Shown: piece by piece, positions 12,297-21,894 of the stretch | Numbering within the stretch: the first letter of the stretch is position 1 | Layout of the letters: each line of letters begins with the position of its first letter | The notes under the pieces: generated by a model | Database searches by the model: none | What the model was told of the DNA's origin: nothing | Seen by the model: only the letters and a program-made list of their open reading frames with translations | Assembly: GCA_047967505.1 (NCBI GenBank) | Contig: CM106538.1 | Length of the DNA stretch: 64,000 nucleotides | Direction: 5' to 3' (one strand) | Source: Dipteris shenzhenensis | Lineage: Eukaryota; Polypodiophyta; Polypodiopsida; Gleicheniales | Position numbers and translations under genes: made by a program

Positions 12297-12430
12297 TCCA
12301 TCACATAAGAATGTTTCTACCAATTAGAGATATTTTTATCCATAATTAGCAACTATACAAACAAATGACACAATATGGGAATCCCAAATCCCCTAATCAT
12401 AAAAGAATCCATCACATAAGAATGTTTTGT

Positions 12431-12540
12431 TTGCAGAAGGGGTTGTCTGCTCCTGCTCGAGCTCCCCCCTGCTAGCACCTGCCTACCCCCCCTCGCTGGC
12501 GCCCTGCCTCCCTCTCTGCTCCTCCGCCTTGCAGCCGTAG
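12431..12540. other. C-rich flank of the gag-only element
   Basis: C/T-rich sequence with CTGCTCC and CTCCGCC motifs. A similar composition resumes at 14628, so the LTR element probably landed in a pyrimidine-rich repeat. Confidence 0.35.
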
Positions 12541-12797
12541 AAATGAAAGAATGCTAGAAAGAAATGTACAACCAAGCAAAGTACTTACATGATCGAGAAA
12601 GGCTTGAGGCTTGATAATTTGGCACGAGAAAGTACAATGCCTTTATAGGATAGGCACACACACTCTAAGTGTCAAATGTATATGGGATAAGTCCCGTAGT
12701 GACACGTGGCACTCTAGGATATAAAGTAGTATAGTACTACTCTAGAACTCAATAGAAACACACTAAAAGTCACTTAAATTGACTCCATTTCCTAACA
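12541..12797 (-). repeat. 3' LTR of gag-only element, truncated
   Basis: Direct repeat of 14399-14627, with small indels and substitutions. The CCTAACA at 12791-12797 is the reverse complement of the TGTTAGG LTR start. The stretch equivalent to 14335-14398 is missing on the left. Confidence 0.82.
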
Positions 12798-13248
12798 CCC
12801 CTTCATGGAGAAAAGGTGAGGGACTACTGGAATGGAACCAAGGACATGACGGCCATCAAAACTGTGCATGCCGGTCTAGAACTAGACATGGCTCCCACAC
12901 AATCTCAAAGGCAAGTGAGCATGGCTCAAAGGCTAGTGAGCATAACATAGAAATCTCATCTAGCATGGCTCGGAGGCTATCATGCATGGATGCATGATCA
13001 ACTCAGAGGTCTAGGAGACCAATGTACCAACAAATAGACCTATCAAAGCCAAAAACACATGGCTCCCATAGTACATCCCCTCTTGGCTCCAATGACTAAT
13101 GAGGAACGTGGAACCACACACCAAAAATAGAAAAGAAATACATCATTTTAGGAGGACTATCCATGGCAGAATACCTTTATTGACTACACACATGATTTAT
13201 TTGCATTCATTTTTGGGAAACACCCCCAGGGCAGAGTACCCAAAGATA

Positions 13249-14190
13249 TCATGAGAAAGAAAAATCATGATCTCCATCATCCTCTAGATGTTGGAGACAG
13301 ACCTTAAGAGCATGATCCTGTGTCGGATGGTCATATTCGTCTGCATCATCAGTAGTGGCGGATGCCACGCAACTGGCGTGATTCTTCGATTGTTGTTGAG
13401 CAAGCTTCTGGTAGCACCTGTCCTCAGTATGACCGAGCTTGTTGCAATAAGTGTACTTGAACGGCTTGAATGTCTTTCCTCGTGCTGGTGGAGTCGATGG
13501 CCTAGGTCTCCATTTGCTGGTGGAGGCAAGAGCCTGTGTACTATCCGATGAGTAGGATGGAGATTCTTTGTTGCAGCAATCCTTTTCAAGAAGAAGAGAC
13601 ACCATATCTTCGAATGTAGTTAATGCAATGCGAAGTACTTCGAGGGCATCCTCAAAGCGAGAAATCCCTTCCATACTTGTCATGAGGACAGCCATTTTGT
13701 CGTCGTCATCTGGGCAACACTTCAAGTTGGAGAGTTGTTGAACTAAAGACTGAATTTTTGCTATATGTGCACTCAAGGTATCAAACTCTTCCATTTTCAA
13801 CTTATACAATTGCATTTTCAGAAAAACCTCGGAGTTGGTGATCTTGTTACCAAATATATGTAGGGCACAAGCGAGCAGAGTAAGAGATGGCAGACACAAT
13901 GGAGCTGTAGGTGGCGGACAGAACAGTAGCGGGCAGAGAAGACAAGCGGGCAGATCAGTAGCAGGTGTACGGGCAGGCAGCAGGCCTGTTGTATGGCGCA
14001 ACAGTCTGTACAGTTGTACGGTTGGCTGTACGGCTGGTACGGGCTGTTTGGACAGCCTTGTTGTATGGCACAGCAGCAGCGTGGGCAGATCCTGAAGCAC
14101 GGACTGAATGGCGAGCTGAGCGGGCTGAATGACAAGCTGAAGCACGAGCTGAAGTGAAGACGAGCATGATCTCTTGATGAAGCTCTCCAA
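13249..14190 (-). CDS. Copia-like gag protein (UBN2-type, zinc knuckle)
   Basis: 313 residues, open throughout. Residues 1-110 are low-complexity and Leu/Pro/Gln-rich. From about residue 115 the L-K-M-Q-L-Y-K-L-K-M segment, a spaced helical block (H-I-A-K-I-Q-S-L-V-Q-Q-L) and a basic stretch match copia gag (UBN2 family). The CCHC knuckle reads Y246-x2-C249-x4-H254-x4-C259, so its first Cys is Tyr, which may abolish zinc binding. The start ATG lies 133 bp after the primer-binding site. The usual N-terminal part of gag seems replaced by the low-complexity stretch. Confidence 0.75.
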   Translation of the reverse strand: MESFIKRSCSSSLQLVLQLVIQPAQLAIQSVLQDLPTLLLCHTTRLSKQPVPAVQPTVQLYRLLRHTTGLLPARTPATDLPACLLCPLLFCPPPTAPLCLPSLTLLACALHIFGNKITNSEVFLKMQLYKLKMEEFDTLSAHIAKIQSLVQQLSNLKCCPDDDDKMAVLMTSMEGISRFEDALEVLRIALTTFEDMVSLLLEKDCCNKESPSYSSDSTQALASTSKWRPRPSTPPARGKTFKPFKYTYCNKLGHTEDRCYQKLAQQQSKNHASCVASATTDDADEYDHPTQDHALKVCLQHLEDDGDHDFSFS

Positions 14191-14322
14191 TGGTGAGGCT
14201 CAAGGTGGAAGAGAGAGGTTGAGCTCAAGATGGAATTGGAGAAGGCATTCCTCCAAGGGGAATGAGGGAGAGAAGCTTCAATGTCCTCAATCTCTTACCT
14301 CAACCTCTTGGAAGATAGCCTA

Positions 14323-14334
14323 GGTCTGATACCA
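14323..14334 (-). promoter_or_regulatory. Primer-binding site, initiator tRNA-Met
   Basis: The minus strand reads TGGTATCAGACC directly after the 5' LTR, close to the plant consensus TGGTATCAGAGC complementary to the 3' end of initiator tRNA-Met. One substitution (G to C). Confidence 0.8.
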
Positions 14335-14627
14335 TATGAAGATGCAGGACATGGAATGGAAAGGAAAGTAGAAAAGCAAGACTAGGCAAACATAATGGAA
14401 ATGAAAGAATGCTAGAAAGAAATGTACAACCAAGCAAAGTACTTACATGATCAAGAAAGGCTTGAGGCTTGATAATTTGACATGAGAAAGTACAATACCT
14501 TTATAGGATAGGCACACACACTCCCATAGTGATGTGTGGCATTGTAGGATATAAAGTAGTATAGTACTACTCTAGAACTCAATAGAAACACACTAAAAGT
14601 CACTCAAATTGACTCCATTTCCTAACA
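14335..14627 (-). repeat. 5' LTR of gag-only element
   Basis: Starts TGTTAGG at 14627 and ends next to the primer-binding site. Contains the palindrome GTAGTATAGTACTAC (14556-14570) shared with the other LTR. Confidence 0.78.
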
Positions 14628-17221
14628 CCCTCTCACTGCTCGTCGTCCCCCACCTTTCGTATGGCTAATCCACTCTTGTTCCGTCCGCCCCGTTGGTTCG
14701 GCTTCAGTCACCTGTCTCTCCTGCCTTTTTGATAGCTGCTGCCACCGCATACCAGTCCAGTAGCTCCCCTGCCTTGGTTCTCTTGTGTGCGGGTCTCCCC
14801 CCCTACTATCCCCGCACCCCCTTCCACCATGCTTGTGGCAGCTCCTCATTGGAGGGTATTCCTCGGTCTATGGGCTTCGATTGAGTTTTTCAAGCAGATT
14901 TATCCTCCTCTAATCCCCTTCAGAGCTCTTTTTTTGGGGCGCTGCTGTTTCATAGCTTTCCCTTTTTTCCTTTTGGGCTGCACCTAGAAGCTCCCCTCTC
15001 CTTCCCTTTTTCCTTTTCCTGTCCATTTTTACCTTTCCTCCCTCAACTAGCAGGAAAAGTTCTTTGGCTTGCTTTATTGGGTTCGAATTCTAGGTGGTGA
15101 CCTTTGGTCTGGCCAAATAGGGCTCTCATGGCAGCTCCCTAACCTCCCCTAGCCGCTCGGGTGCTTCTTTCCCAAGAAGACAAGCAACAGGTGAAGACAA
15201 TAGTTCAGTGGGCTGTATTGTTGGCCTCATGCTCATGAGGAGCCAGCTTCATGATTGGATTTAGGAGAGCTTGGCATAGAGGTGACCACATTCAAGAGGT
15301 CGCCATCTATGGAAGGGGAGTCTCTTTTTTCCGACTAAGTTCCCCGACACCACCCAGGCCTTGGTGGAGTAGAGTTCCATTTTCCTCGGCCTGCATGTAG
15401 TGTTCTTCATTCCTTTGTACCATGGGTTCATAGTTGACATGCATACGACGCACCATGTGCAATGACGCTCCACTTCCTCGTACTTCTAGCGAAGTCTACC
15501 CTTCCCTCCATCGGAAACTGTTTCAGCACAGTGTCCCCGCTAACTACAACAGCCTCAATGGTGGCAGATGATATGGCTCCTTGACTCAAGGTGATTGTTG
15601 AGTACCCCGAATCTCTACCAGAGGAGATATTCCTCGAGACATAAAAAAGGGGAGAGCTTCAACAAAGGGTTGAGGTTTCTAGCCTCCCAGGCCAGTGCTT
15701 TTGCTACTGGTAGATGGACCACTTGGTGCGGGCTTGTCCTAGGGAGGCAGGCCAAGTACCCCCTCTTCTAAGCTTTGCCAAGGGAAACAGCGGGAGTTTC
15801 ATGAGAAAAGAGCTCAACATCAAGCATGAGTCCCAAATCCCTTGGTTGGAGCCTTCCGAGGGAGCCCACACTAGGGTGGAATGGAAGAAGCCTGGCAAGA
15901 GGGCAACAAGAAATCACAGGTAGTGAGCTCGACTTTGACAGCAAGTAGTTAGGTCAGGCATAGGTTCCCTAGCCTCAGGGGAAGCAAGTAGATAGAGCCC
16001 CCTCAGGATGGCCCTAACTTCTCAGGGAGAGATTTTTAAAGCTCCTAGCAGACTTGCTAGAGTCAAAGACCCAGAGTATTGAGGCAGCTACACAAATGCA
16101 AGACACGGAATAGCTCATCTTACCTAACCCCCTCGCCCCTCCTATTCGCCCCCCAAATATCGTTCCCCCCCTCCACCTCCCTTCGCACCCTCCCCCTCGC
16201 CCTTGCCCAGCCCCTGCTGCAGTCACCCTCATCACCTCTCCACTCGCCCCTCCATCCCCCCTCCTCCCCCATTTCAGCACGCCCTCCCTCGATAGAGCTC
16301 AGACACACGCTATACCAGATGACAGGTATCAGGAGGAGCACGAGGAGGTCAGAGCTCACACAGGACACATGCCTCCACCCTGTGGATGTACATATGAGAT
16401 GGTTTGTAGACGCCGCAGGATCTTGTTACATAGGGGACGTACTCGCCGCTTCGATCCAGGATGATGGCAGCTTTTCGGAGGAGACTTACTCATGGAGATC
16501 TCGCCCTACCAGCCGCTCACCTCACTTTTGCTCAGATTTGTACTCTCATAGCAGGAGGCAGAGTCGATGGACAGGATTTCCAGTATTATTTTGGTTCTCA
16601 GACTCCGTGATACATGGACTTGTATCTTTGCATTGACATATTGTACTCATCCCCCCATTTTGCACCCAGGGGCGGTTTCCTTGCATCTAGCTTACTTTGT
16701 ATTTAGGCTCGGATTTGACATTATGTACTTTCACTTGCATTGTATTGCGTAGCACTTAGATGATATTCGACGATGCCTCTTCTTTGTGGCACGTTGATTT
16801 TGTGCTATCTTGTACGCAGAGTTCTTGATGTCCCATGGGCCCATTTTGGCCTTTAGTGGACAATAATACACTTTCTTTCTTTCTTTCTTTCTTCCTCCTC
16901 CTGCCTAGCCCCTCAGAGTCCCAGCCCCTCTCAATACCTAGCCAACTGGCAAGGGCACAACGTCGGCCTCTTCCTCTCGCTTTTTAGACCGGCCCCCTCC
17001 TAATAGAGGGACACAGCCCACACGGAGCCTACAGAGTTAGGCGATCCATTCTCCTAGCTTCTAGGTCTGAGGCCTTGCAGTCCCTATCGAGTGAGTTTGG
17101 AAGCTTGGACCTTAGGAATACCTCGACATCCCAGATGATTACCCCCTTGCCATGGAGATGCTCATCCTTTTACTTCAGCCTCAAAAGGATGGTTCCATTG
17201 GAGCAATTGGTACCCCATCTT
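14628..17221. other. Unclassified repetitive intron sequence
   Basis: No intact gene. The C/T-rich stretch 16120-16300 resembles a LINE 5' leader in composition only. The (CTTT)n run at 16870-16893 closes a 600-bp segment that could be a retroelement 3' end. I recognise no domain in the short open frames here. Confidence 0.4.
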
Positions 17222-17864
17222 GTCCTTTTTTTGGGCAAAAAAGAGACTTCTATTAAGTAAGAAAGAAACTCGCTAGAGCAAGCTCTGTGCAGAAATACAA
17301 CATGCTAAGCATGTAATAAAAAAGAAACCAAGGCTGAGGTTGAAAATGCCAACTCAACCCTGTAGAAGTCTCAGTAAGGAAGGGAGAGTCTCTCCAATCC
17401 CTGAGAAAAGTAACTCTCCTGGAGGAGCCTGCTCGAGAGGATCCCTGCATGGTCGCCCATATGGCCATCAAAGTGTGTACCGTATCTGTCTGAGTACTGG
17501 CCAAGATCTGAGAAGGGTGATGAACCTGAGAATCCTCCATAGCCTCAGTGCATCTGGCTCTCCAAATGTGCCATGCTGCAATGCTAGCTAAAACCTCCCA
17601 TGGAGAGTCAACCGAGGAATGAGCAGCCCTGAAGAGAATGGCCGGAACATCCTCTAAAGAGCACGACTCCACAAGGTGTTGTCGGATGTGTAGAGCTCAA
17701 GACAAGTCATGTCTCTCGAAGAAAACCTGGGGCCCTAAAAGAGTGAGCCAAGCCATTGATCCCCAGGTCATATAGAAGGGGAGGCGAATAAAAGTGCTGA
17801 AAAGTCTTGTAATCCCCTTCCATATGATTCTCGCCTATCTGCAATCCCAAAGGGAGTGTTGTAA
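17222..17864 (-). mobile_element. 5'-truncated LINE fragment, subfamily B
   Basis: Reads as the C-terminal ORF2 end (H-I-W-R-A-R-C-T-E, H-T-L-M-A-I-W) plus 3' UTR with the conserved CTTACTTAATAGAAGTCTCT. A T-run on the plus strand near 17226 is its A tail. It matches the LINE at 48.4-53.0 kb better than the neighbouring plus-strand copy. Its 5' truncation point directly abuts a plus-strand LINE at 17865. Confidence 0.8.
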
Positions 17865-19239
17865 GGTTGACAGGACATCTCAGAGGGACTGCAGGGAGGA
17901 TCTTGCAGATTGAGGCAGCCCTTCCAGAGGTTTGGGTAGACACATATGATATGCCACTCACTTCCTCCACTTGGGCAGGTACTTTTTCTAGAGGCAGGGT
18001 TCCGCTTCAGGTTTTGGCCTTCCGAGATGCACAGGAGGATGCTTTGGTTTTTAGTGTCCAGGATGGTGGCAGATTGCTCAGGTCCACAGAGGACATCTTG
18101 CTTGAGTCTGCTTTTCAGCCTATCAGGGTTGTAGGTCTTTTGATGCAGGGATCTGATTCAGAGTGGTTCCTAGACCCAGAGCCCCGGCTACTCTCCACCG
18201 GGTCTTGGAGGCTCTGGCTCTATGGGGGAGTTCCCATCAGGTATTTGCAGTGGGACCCCGGAGAGTGGGAGTGGATTGACACAGGGCATCGAGAGAAGAG
18301 CATCCCCTTCTTTCGTTACACAGTCAGTAATGCCAGGAGATATCAGCTCAGTAGTAGAGGTTGGAGACCCTCTAGAGTTCCTCATTGGGAGACTTTTGGT
18401 ATTACTGCGGATCAGCAGAGGTGCTTCTGGAGGAGGCTCTCGAAATCCCACAGGAATAGAAAGATCACTATCTTCTTTTGGCTTTCTATTCATGGAGGGA
18501 TTGCAGTGAACCTTTGGAGGTCCAGGTTTGGAGCCGACCCTACATGCCCGCGATGCCTTTCTGCTTCGGAGTCTATTCAGCATTGCTTATGGGATTGCAG
18601 ACAGGCGAGGATGATTTGGATGGGGGTAGCCAGGATTTTCCGTCACTTTTCCCATTCCCCACTTTTTATGACATGGGGCTCGGTGGCTTGGCTTTCTCTT
18701 ACAGGACCTCAGGTTTTCTATGAGGGCGTTGACTCCTCTCGGGCCATTTCGGTTCGATGTCATCGGATTGAGTCCTGTTCGTTCGATGTGGTACCACACC
18801 TTCCTTTTACAGCTGTACATGCCTCTGTGGATACTTCTTGGGAGATTCTAGCGAGCATAGCATCCTGGCATATCTGGAGAGCCAGATGCACAGAGGCTTT
18901 GGAGGGTACTCAGGTTCATCCCTCGCATACATTGGCTAGTATCTGGACAGACATCGTACATACTTTGATGGCCGTATGGACGGGTATGCAGGGGGACTCC
19001 CGTGCAGCCTCAGCTAGGAGGGCTTCTTTTTTCAGCTAATGGAAGGATTCTCCTTTCTTCTCTGAAACTACTACAGGGTTGAGGTGGCACTTTCAGCCTC
19101 AGCCTTGGTTGTTTTCCACCTCACTCTGAGGGGGTTTTTTATTTATCCTCATGATTTCATGATGTATTCCGCCTTGAGCTTACTCTCGCGGGTTTTTTTC
19201 TTACTTAATAGAAGTCTTTTTCTTGGAAAAAAAAATAAG
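17865..19239 (+). mobile_element. 5'-truncated LINE, subfamily A
   Basis: Begins inside ORF2 (T-G-H-L-R-G), includes the zf-RVT finger, the 3' UTR and an A-rich tail (about 19229-19237). The frame is open from 17867 to 19039, where a changed codon gives TAA near the normal C terminus. Nearly identical to the corresponding part of the 39.5-46.3-kb element. Confidence 0.85.
17867..19039 (+). pseudogene. LINE ORF2 C-terminal half
   Basis: About 390 codons of ORF2 downstream of the RT, with the C-P-R-C...H-C-L-W-D-C zinc finger near 18545-18598. It has no RT or endonuclease and no native start, so it is a truncated passenger. Confidence 0.82.
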
Positions 19240-19285
19240 AGGTACTCTACCCTAGGTTGTCCCTAAAAAATTATTGTATTCTGCC

Positions 19286-19540
19286 CAGTCTATGGCCAGA
19301 ATATGGACTGATACTATACACACATTGATGGTCATCTAGGCGAGCATGCAGGGATCCCCTAGAGCAACTACAGCCAGGAGAGATACTTTTTTAAGAGTTT
19401 GGAGAGGATCTCCTTTCTTCTCTGAATCTCCTTTAGGGTTGAGGTGGCAGCAGATTGCCTCGATGCTCGAGAGTCTAAGGCACAAGCTTTTGGACTTGAG
19501 GTCGGCCAAACTCTCTGTAGCAGGCACTTGCAATGCTGAA
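19286..19540 (+). mobile_element. Scrambled LINE scrap, subfamily C
   Basis: 19286-19449 matches the ORF2 C terminus (W-T-D-T-I-H-T-L-M-V type). 19450-19534 jumps back to RT-region sequence (M-L-E-S-L-R-H-K-L-L...S-A-K-L). The order is rearranged relative to intact copies. It resembles the element at 25.4-29.3 kb. Confidence 0.6.
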
Positions 19541-20412
19541 TTGAGCTGCTCCTCTCCCTGTGAGCTGCTGCCCCCCCCCCTCTCCCTCTCTCAGCCAGCC
19601 CCCTCTCCCTCTCTCTCCCTCCCCCTCACCCTCGCTGCCCGCCCTATCACTCCCCTTGCTGCTCCTCCTCTCCCTCCCCTTTGCCAGCCCCCTCTCCCTC
19701 CTCCCTCCCTTCCTCCTCCCCGTTCTCCCTCTCCCCCCCTTCCAGCCCACCCGCCCCCTCCCTCTCCCCACTTGCTGCCCTCCCTCCCCTGCCCCCGCCC
19801 CCTCCCCGGCCCCCTCTCCCCCACCTGCTGCCCCCCCGCCCCCTCCCTCCCCCGCCCCCTTTCTCCCCCACCCTCCCTCTCCCGCTGCCCCCCCGCCCCC
19901 TCGTCCTCCCCCGCCCCTTCCCTCCCCTTCCCCCTCCCCTGCCCTCCCTCTCCCCCCCCCCCGCTGCCCCCCTCGCCCCCTTCTCCTCCCCCGCCCCCTC
20001 CCTTTCCCCCCCACCCCCTCTTCCCCCCCCCCCCCCCCGTCCCTCCCCCGCCCCTTCCCCCACCCTTCCTCTAACCCCCCCCCCCCCCCCCTCCCTTCCT
20101 AACCTGCCCCCTCCCTTCCTCTCCCCCGCCCACCTTCTCCCTCCCCTCCTTCAGCCCCCTCCCTCCCTCCTAACCCGCCCCCTCCCTCCCTCCTAACCCC
20201 CCCTTTTCCTCTCCGTCGCCTACCCTCTCCTTCCTCGTCAGCCCTCTCCCTTCTATCCTATCTCAGCTCCCCTCCGCTTCTCCTCTCCGTCCCTTCCCCT
20301 CTCTCCTACCCTCTCCTTTTCTCCTCCTTCCTATGCCCAGGCATCCTGGGTAGTAGTTTCACGGGTGGAGATTTAACAGTGTTGGAATCGGCCTTTTCAC
20401 TTCGATTGGCGA

Positions 20413-21894
20413 ATGGATCCCCATTCAGCCAGTCTCTGTCCACTTCCACTGGCCGCTAGAACCATCATTTTTTCAGAAGACGAGTTGCATCAGCTCAAGA
20501 AAGATGTGGAATTAGAGGGCTCCACATCACTTTTCGCCCGCATCTTTGGGTCACATCCTTCTAGATCACGGCAGCGTTACCAGGAGATCTCGCCCCACAC
20601 CTCAGGGATATTCGACTTCTGGGACGTGGATTCTTCCAAGTGATTTTCGACTCCCACGAGTCCACAGCCCTTGTTCTCAAAGCTAATCCCCTGGCTTTGG
20701 GTTCAAGGAGGATTTTTCTTTTGCCCTACACCATGGGCTTCGATCCAGTCAAGGAGGACAGTTAGGTCACATCACTGTTCATTAGGTTTCTTGGTCTTCC
20801 TCAGGTTTACCATCGACTTCTTGCTACTATCGGAGCCATTTTCGGAGTAGTCACTGAGATTCACCCCCTTCTTGGCATGCCTTCTTCCTCGGCAGAGGTA
20901 GTCAGAGCAGACGGGGTGCCTCGAGTTAGGGTCATTGTCTCTAACCCTAACATCTCAGATGACCACATCATGATTCAACGTCCAGATGGCTTTCTCTTTT
21001 GACAGAGAATCGAGATTGCAGGTAGACAAGATCAGTGCAGCATTTGCAACACCCTTGGGCACTTTGCTAGAGATTGCCCAAGGAAGAGAAAAAGACCCAA
21101 GAGGTCTTTTGGTGCGGCTCCTTCACGTACTACCCTCTGCACCTCCCTTGCGGCCTGTACTACGCACTCCAGGACTACCAAGAGCAACAGGGCGCTCTGC
21201 TTCGTGCACCCTAGGACCACAGGGGCAGCAAGGCACCCAAATCCTGCAACACTCCTAGTACCACATTGGAGAGCGGTCAGAGTGGCTTCTTTACCTCAGG
21301 AGGAGACCTTTGATCCGGTTCAGACAGATGCCATTCAAACTTCAAAGGTGGATGTTGCTATAGACCCAGATACTACAGTTTCACATCAGGAGGGACCTTC
21401 AGATGCACCAACCCTAGTCATTTTGGTTTTTGATCACGAGGGGGCTACCGATACTTCTCCCCCTCAGACTGTTCATGCCACAGCTGAGGGAGTGTATGCA
21501 CAGATGAGGACTCCAGATCCTTCTTCAGCCCAGCCATAGGCCTCCTCAGCTCCCAGCTCCAGATCTGCTGATAGAGGCCTGGCAGGTCCTTCTCCTCCTT
21601 CCTCTACGAGTGCAGGTCTTCTTCGCACTCCTCGGCCAGAGACTTGCTTCTCAGGAACTCTTTTTCAACACTACCTGATTCGGCGACTTTCATGGATGAT
21701 GAGGAGTTTGTGCCCTCCACCTTAGGGGTCCCGGTCATTGGGATTCCTTTTGATAGTGCCTCCCTCTCAACAGATGTAGGGATCCTTTCACCTATTGAGT
21801 TTCCTGCTCTCGGCAGGAGTGTTTCGGCCTAGGGGAAGCTGGTCTCCTCTACTAGGTCGAGTAAGCCTTTCCATCCAGCATCCTCCTATCGATA
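20413..21894 (+). pseudogene. LINE ORF1 remnant
   Basis: Retains the conserved F-S-E-D-E-L-H-Q-L-K-K-D start region and the knuckle C-x2-C-x4-H-x4-C near 21035-21077 (Q-D-Q-C-S-I-C...H-F-A-R-D-C). Many stops and frameshifts. The ATGA junction with ORF2 has decayed to ATAA. Confidence 0.8.

Larger units (their letters stand above)
11310..12430. repeat. About 110-bp direct repeat split by a LINE
   Basis: A unit containing ACTATACAAAC and CCCTAATCATAAAA occurs at about 11310-11408 and 12295-12406, with a third partial start (ATCCATCACATAAGAATG) at 12405-12424. The LINE at 11409-12292 sits between copies 1 and 2, so the tandem array probably predates the insertion. Confidence 0.7.
12541..14627 (-). 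mobile_element. Gag-only LTR retroelement (TR-GAG-like, Ty1/copia)
   Basis: Two related direct repeats bound a 2.1-kb element. The 5' LTR (14335-14627, minus strand, starts TGTTAGG) and the truncated 3' LTR (12541-12797) share most of 230-260 bp. The primer-binding site follows the 5' LTR, a gag-like ORF follows it, and GAAGGGG next to the 3' LTR may be the polypurine tract. No protease, integrase, RT or RNase H is present, so it would need enzymes in trans. The 3' LTR lacks about 63 bp of its end. Confidence 0.82.

Noticed and set aside
14628-16080. Coding potential from several 60-90-codon frames
   Set aside because: Overlapping frames on both strands, no shared motif and no splice pattern matching the filamin gene.
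17867-19039. A 390-codon frame as an independent host gene
   Set aside because: It is the C-terminal half of LINE ORF2, with matching 3' UTR and A tail in at least three other copies.
19475-20014. Long Gly/Arg-rich minus-strand frames over the C/T tract
   Set aside because: They are the reverse complement of a pyrimidine-only LINE leader; stop codons are rare there by composition. The same holds at 32924-33262 and 39670-40452.
19560-20196. Pro/Ser/Leu-rich plus-strand frames over the same tract
   Set aside because: All three frames are open because C/T-only DNA cannot encode TAA, TAG or TGA. No conserved start links them to ORF1.
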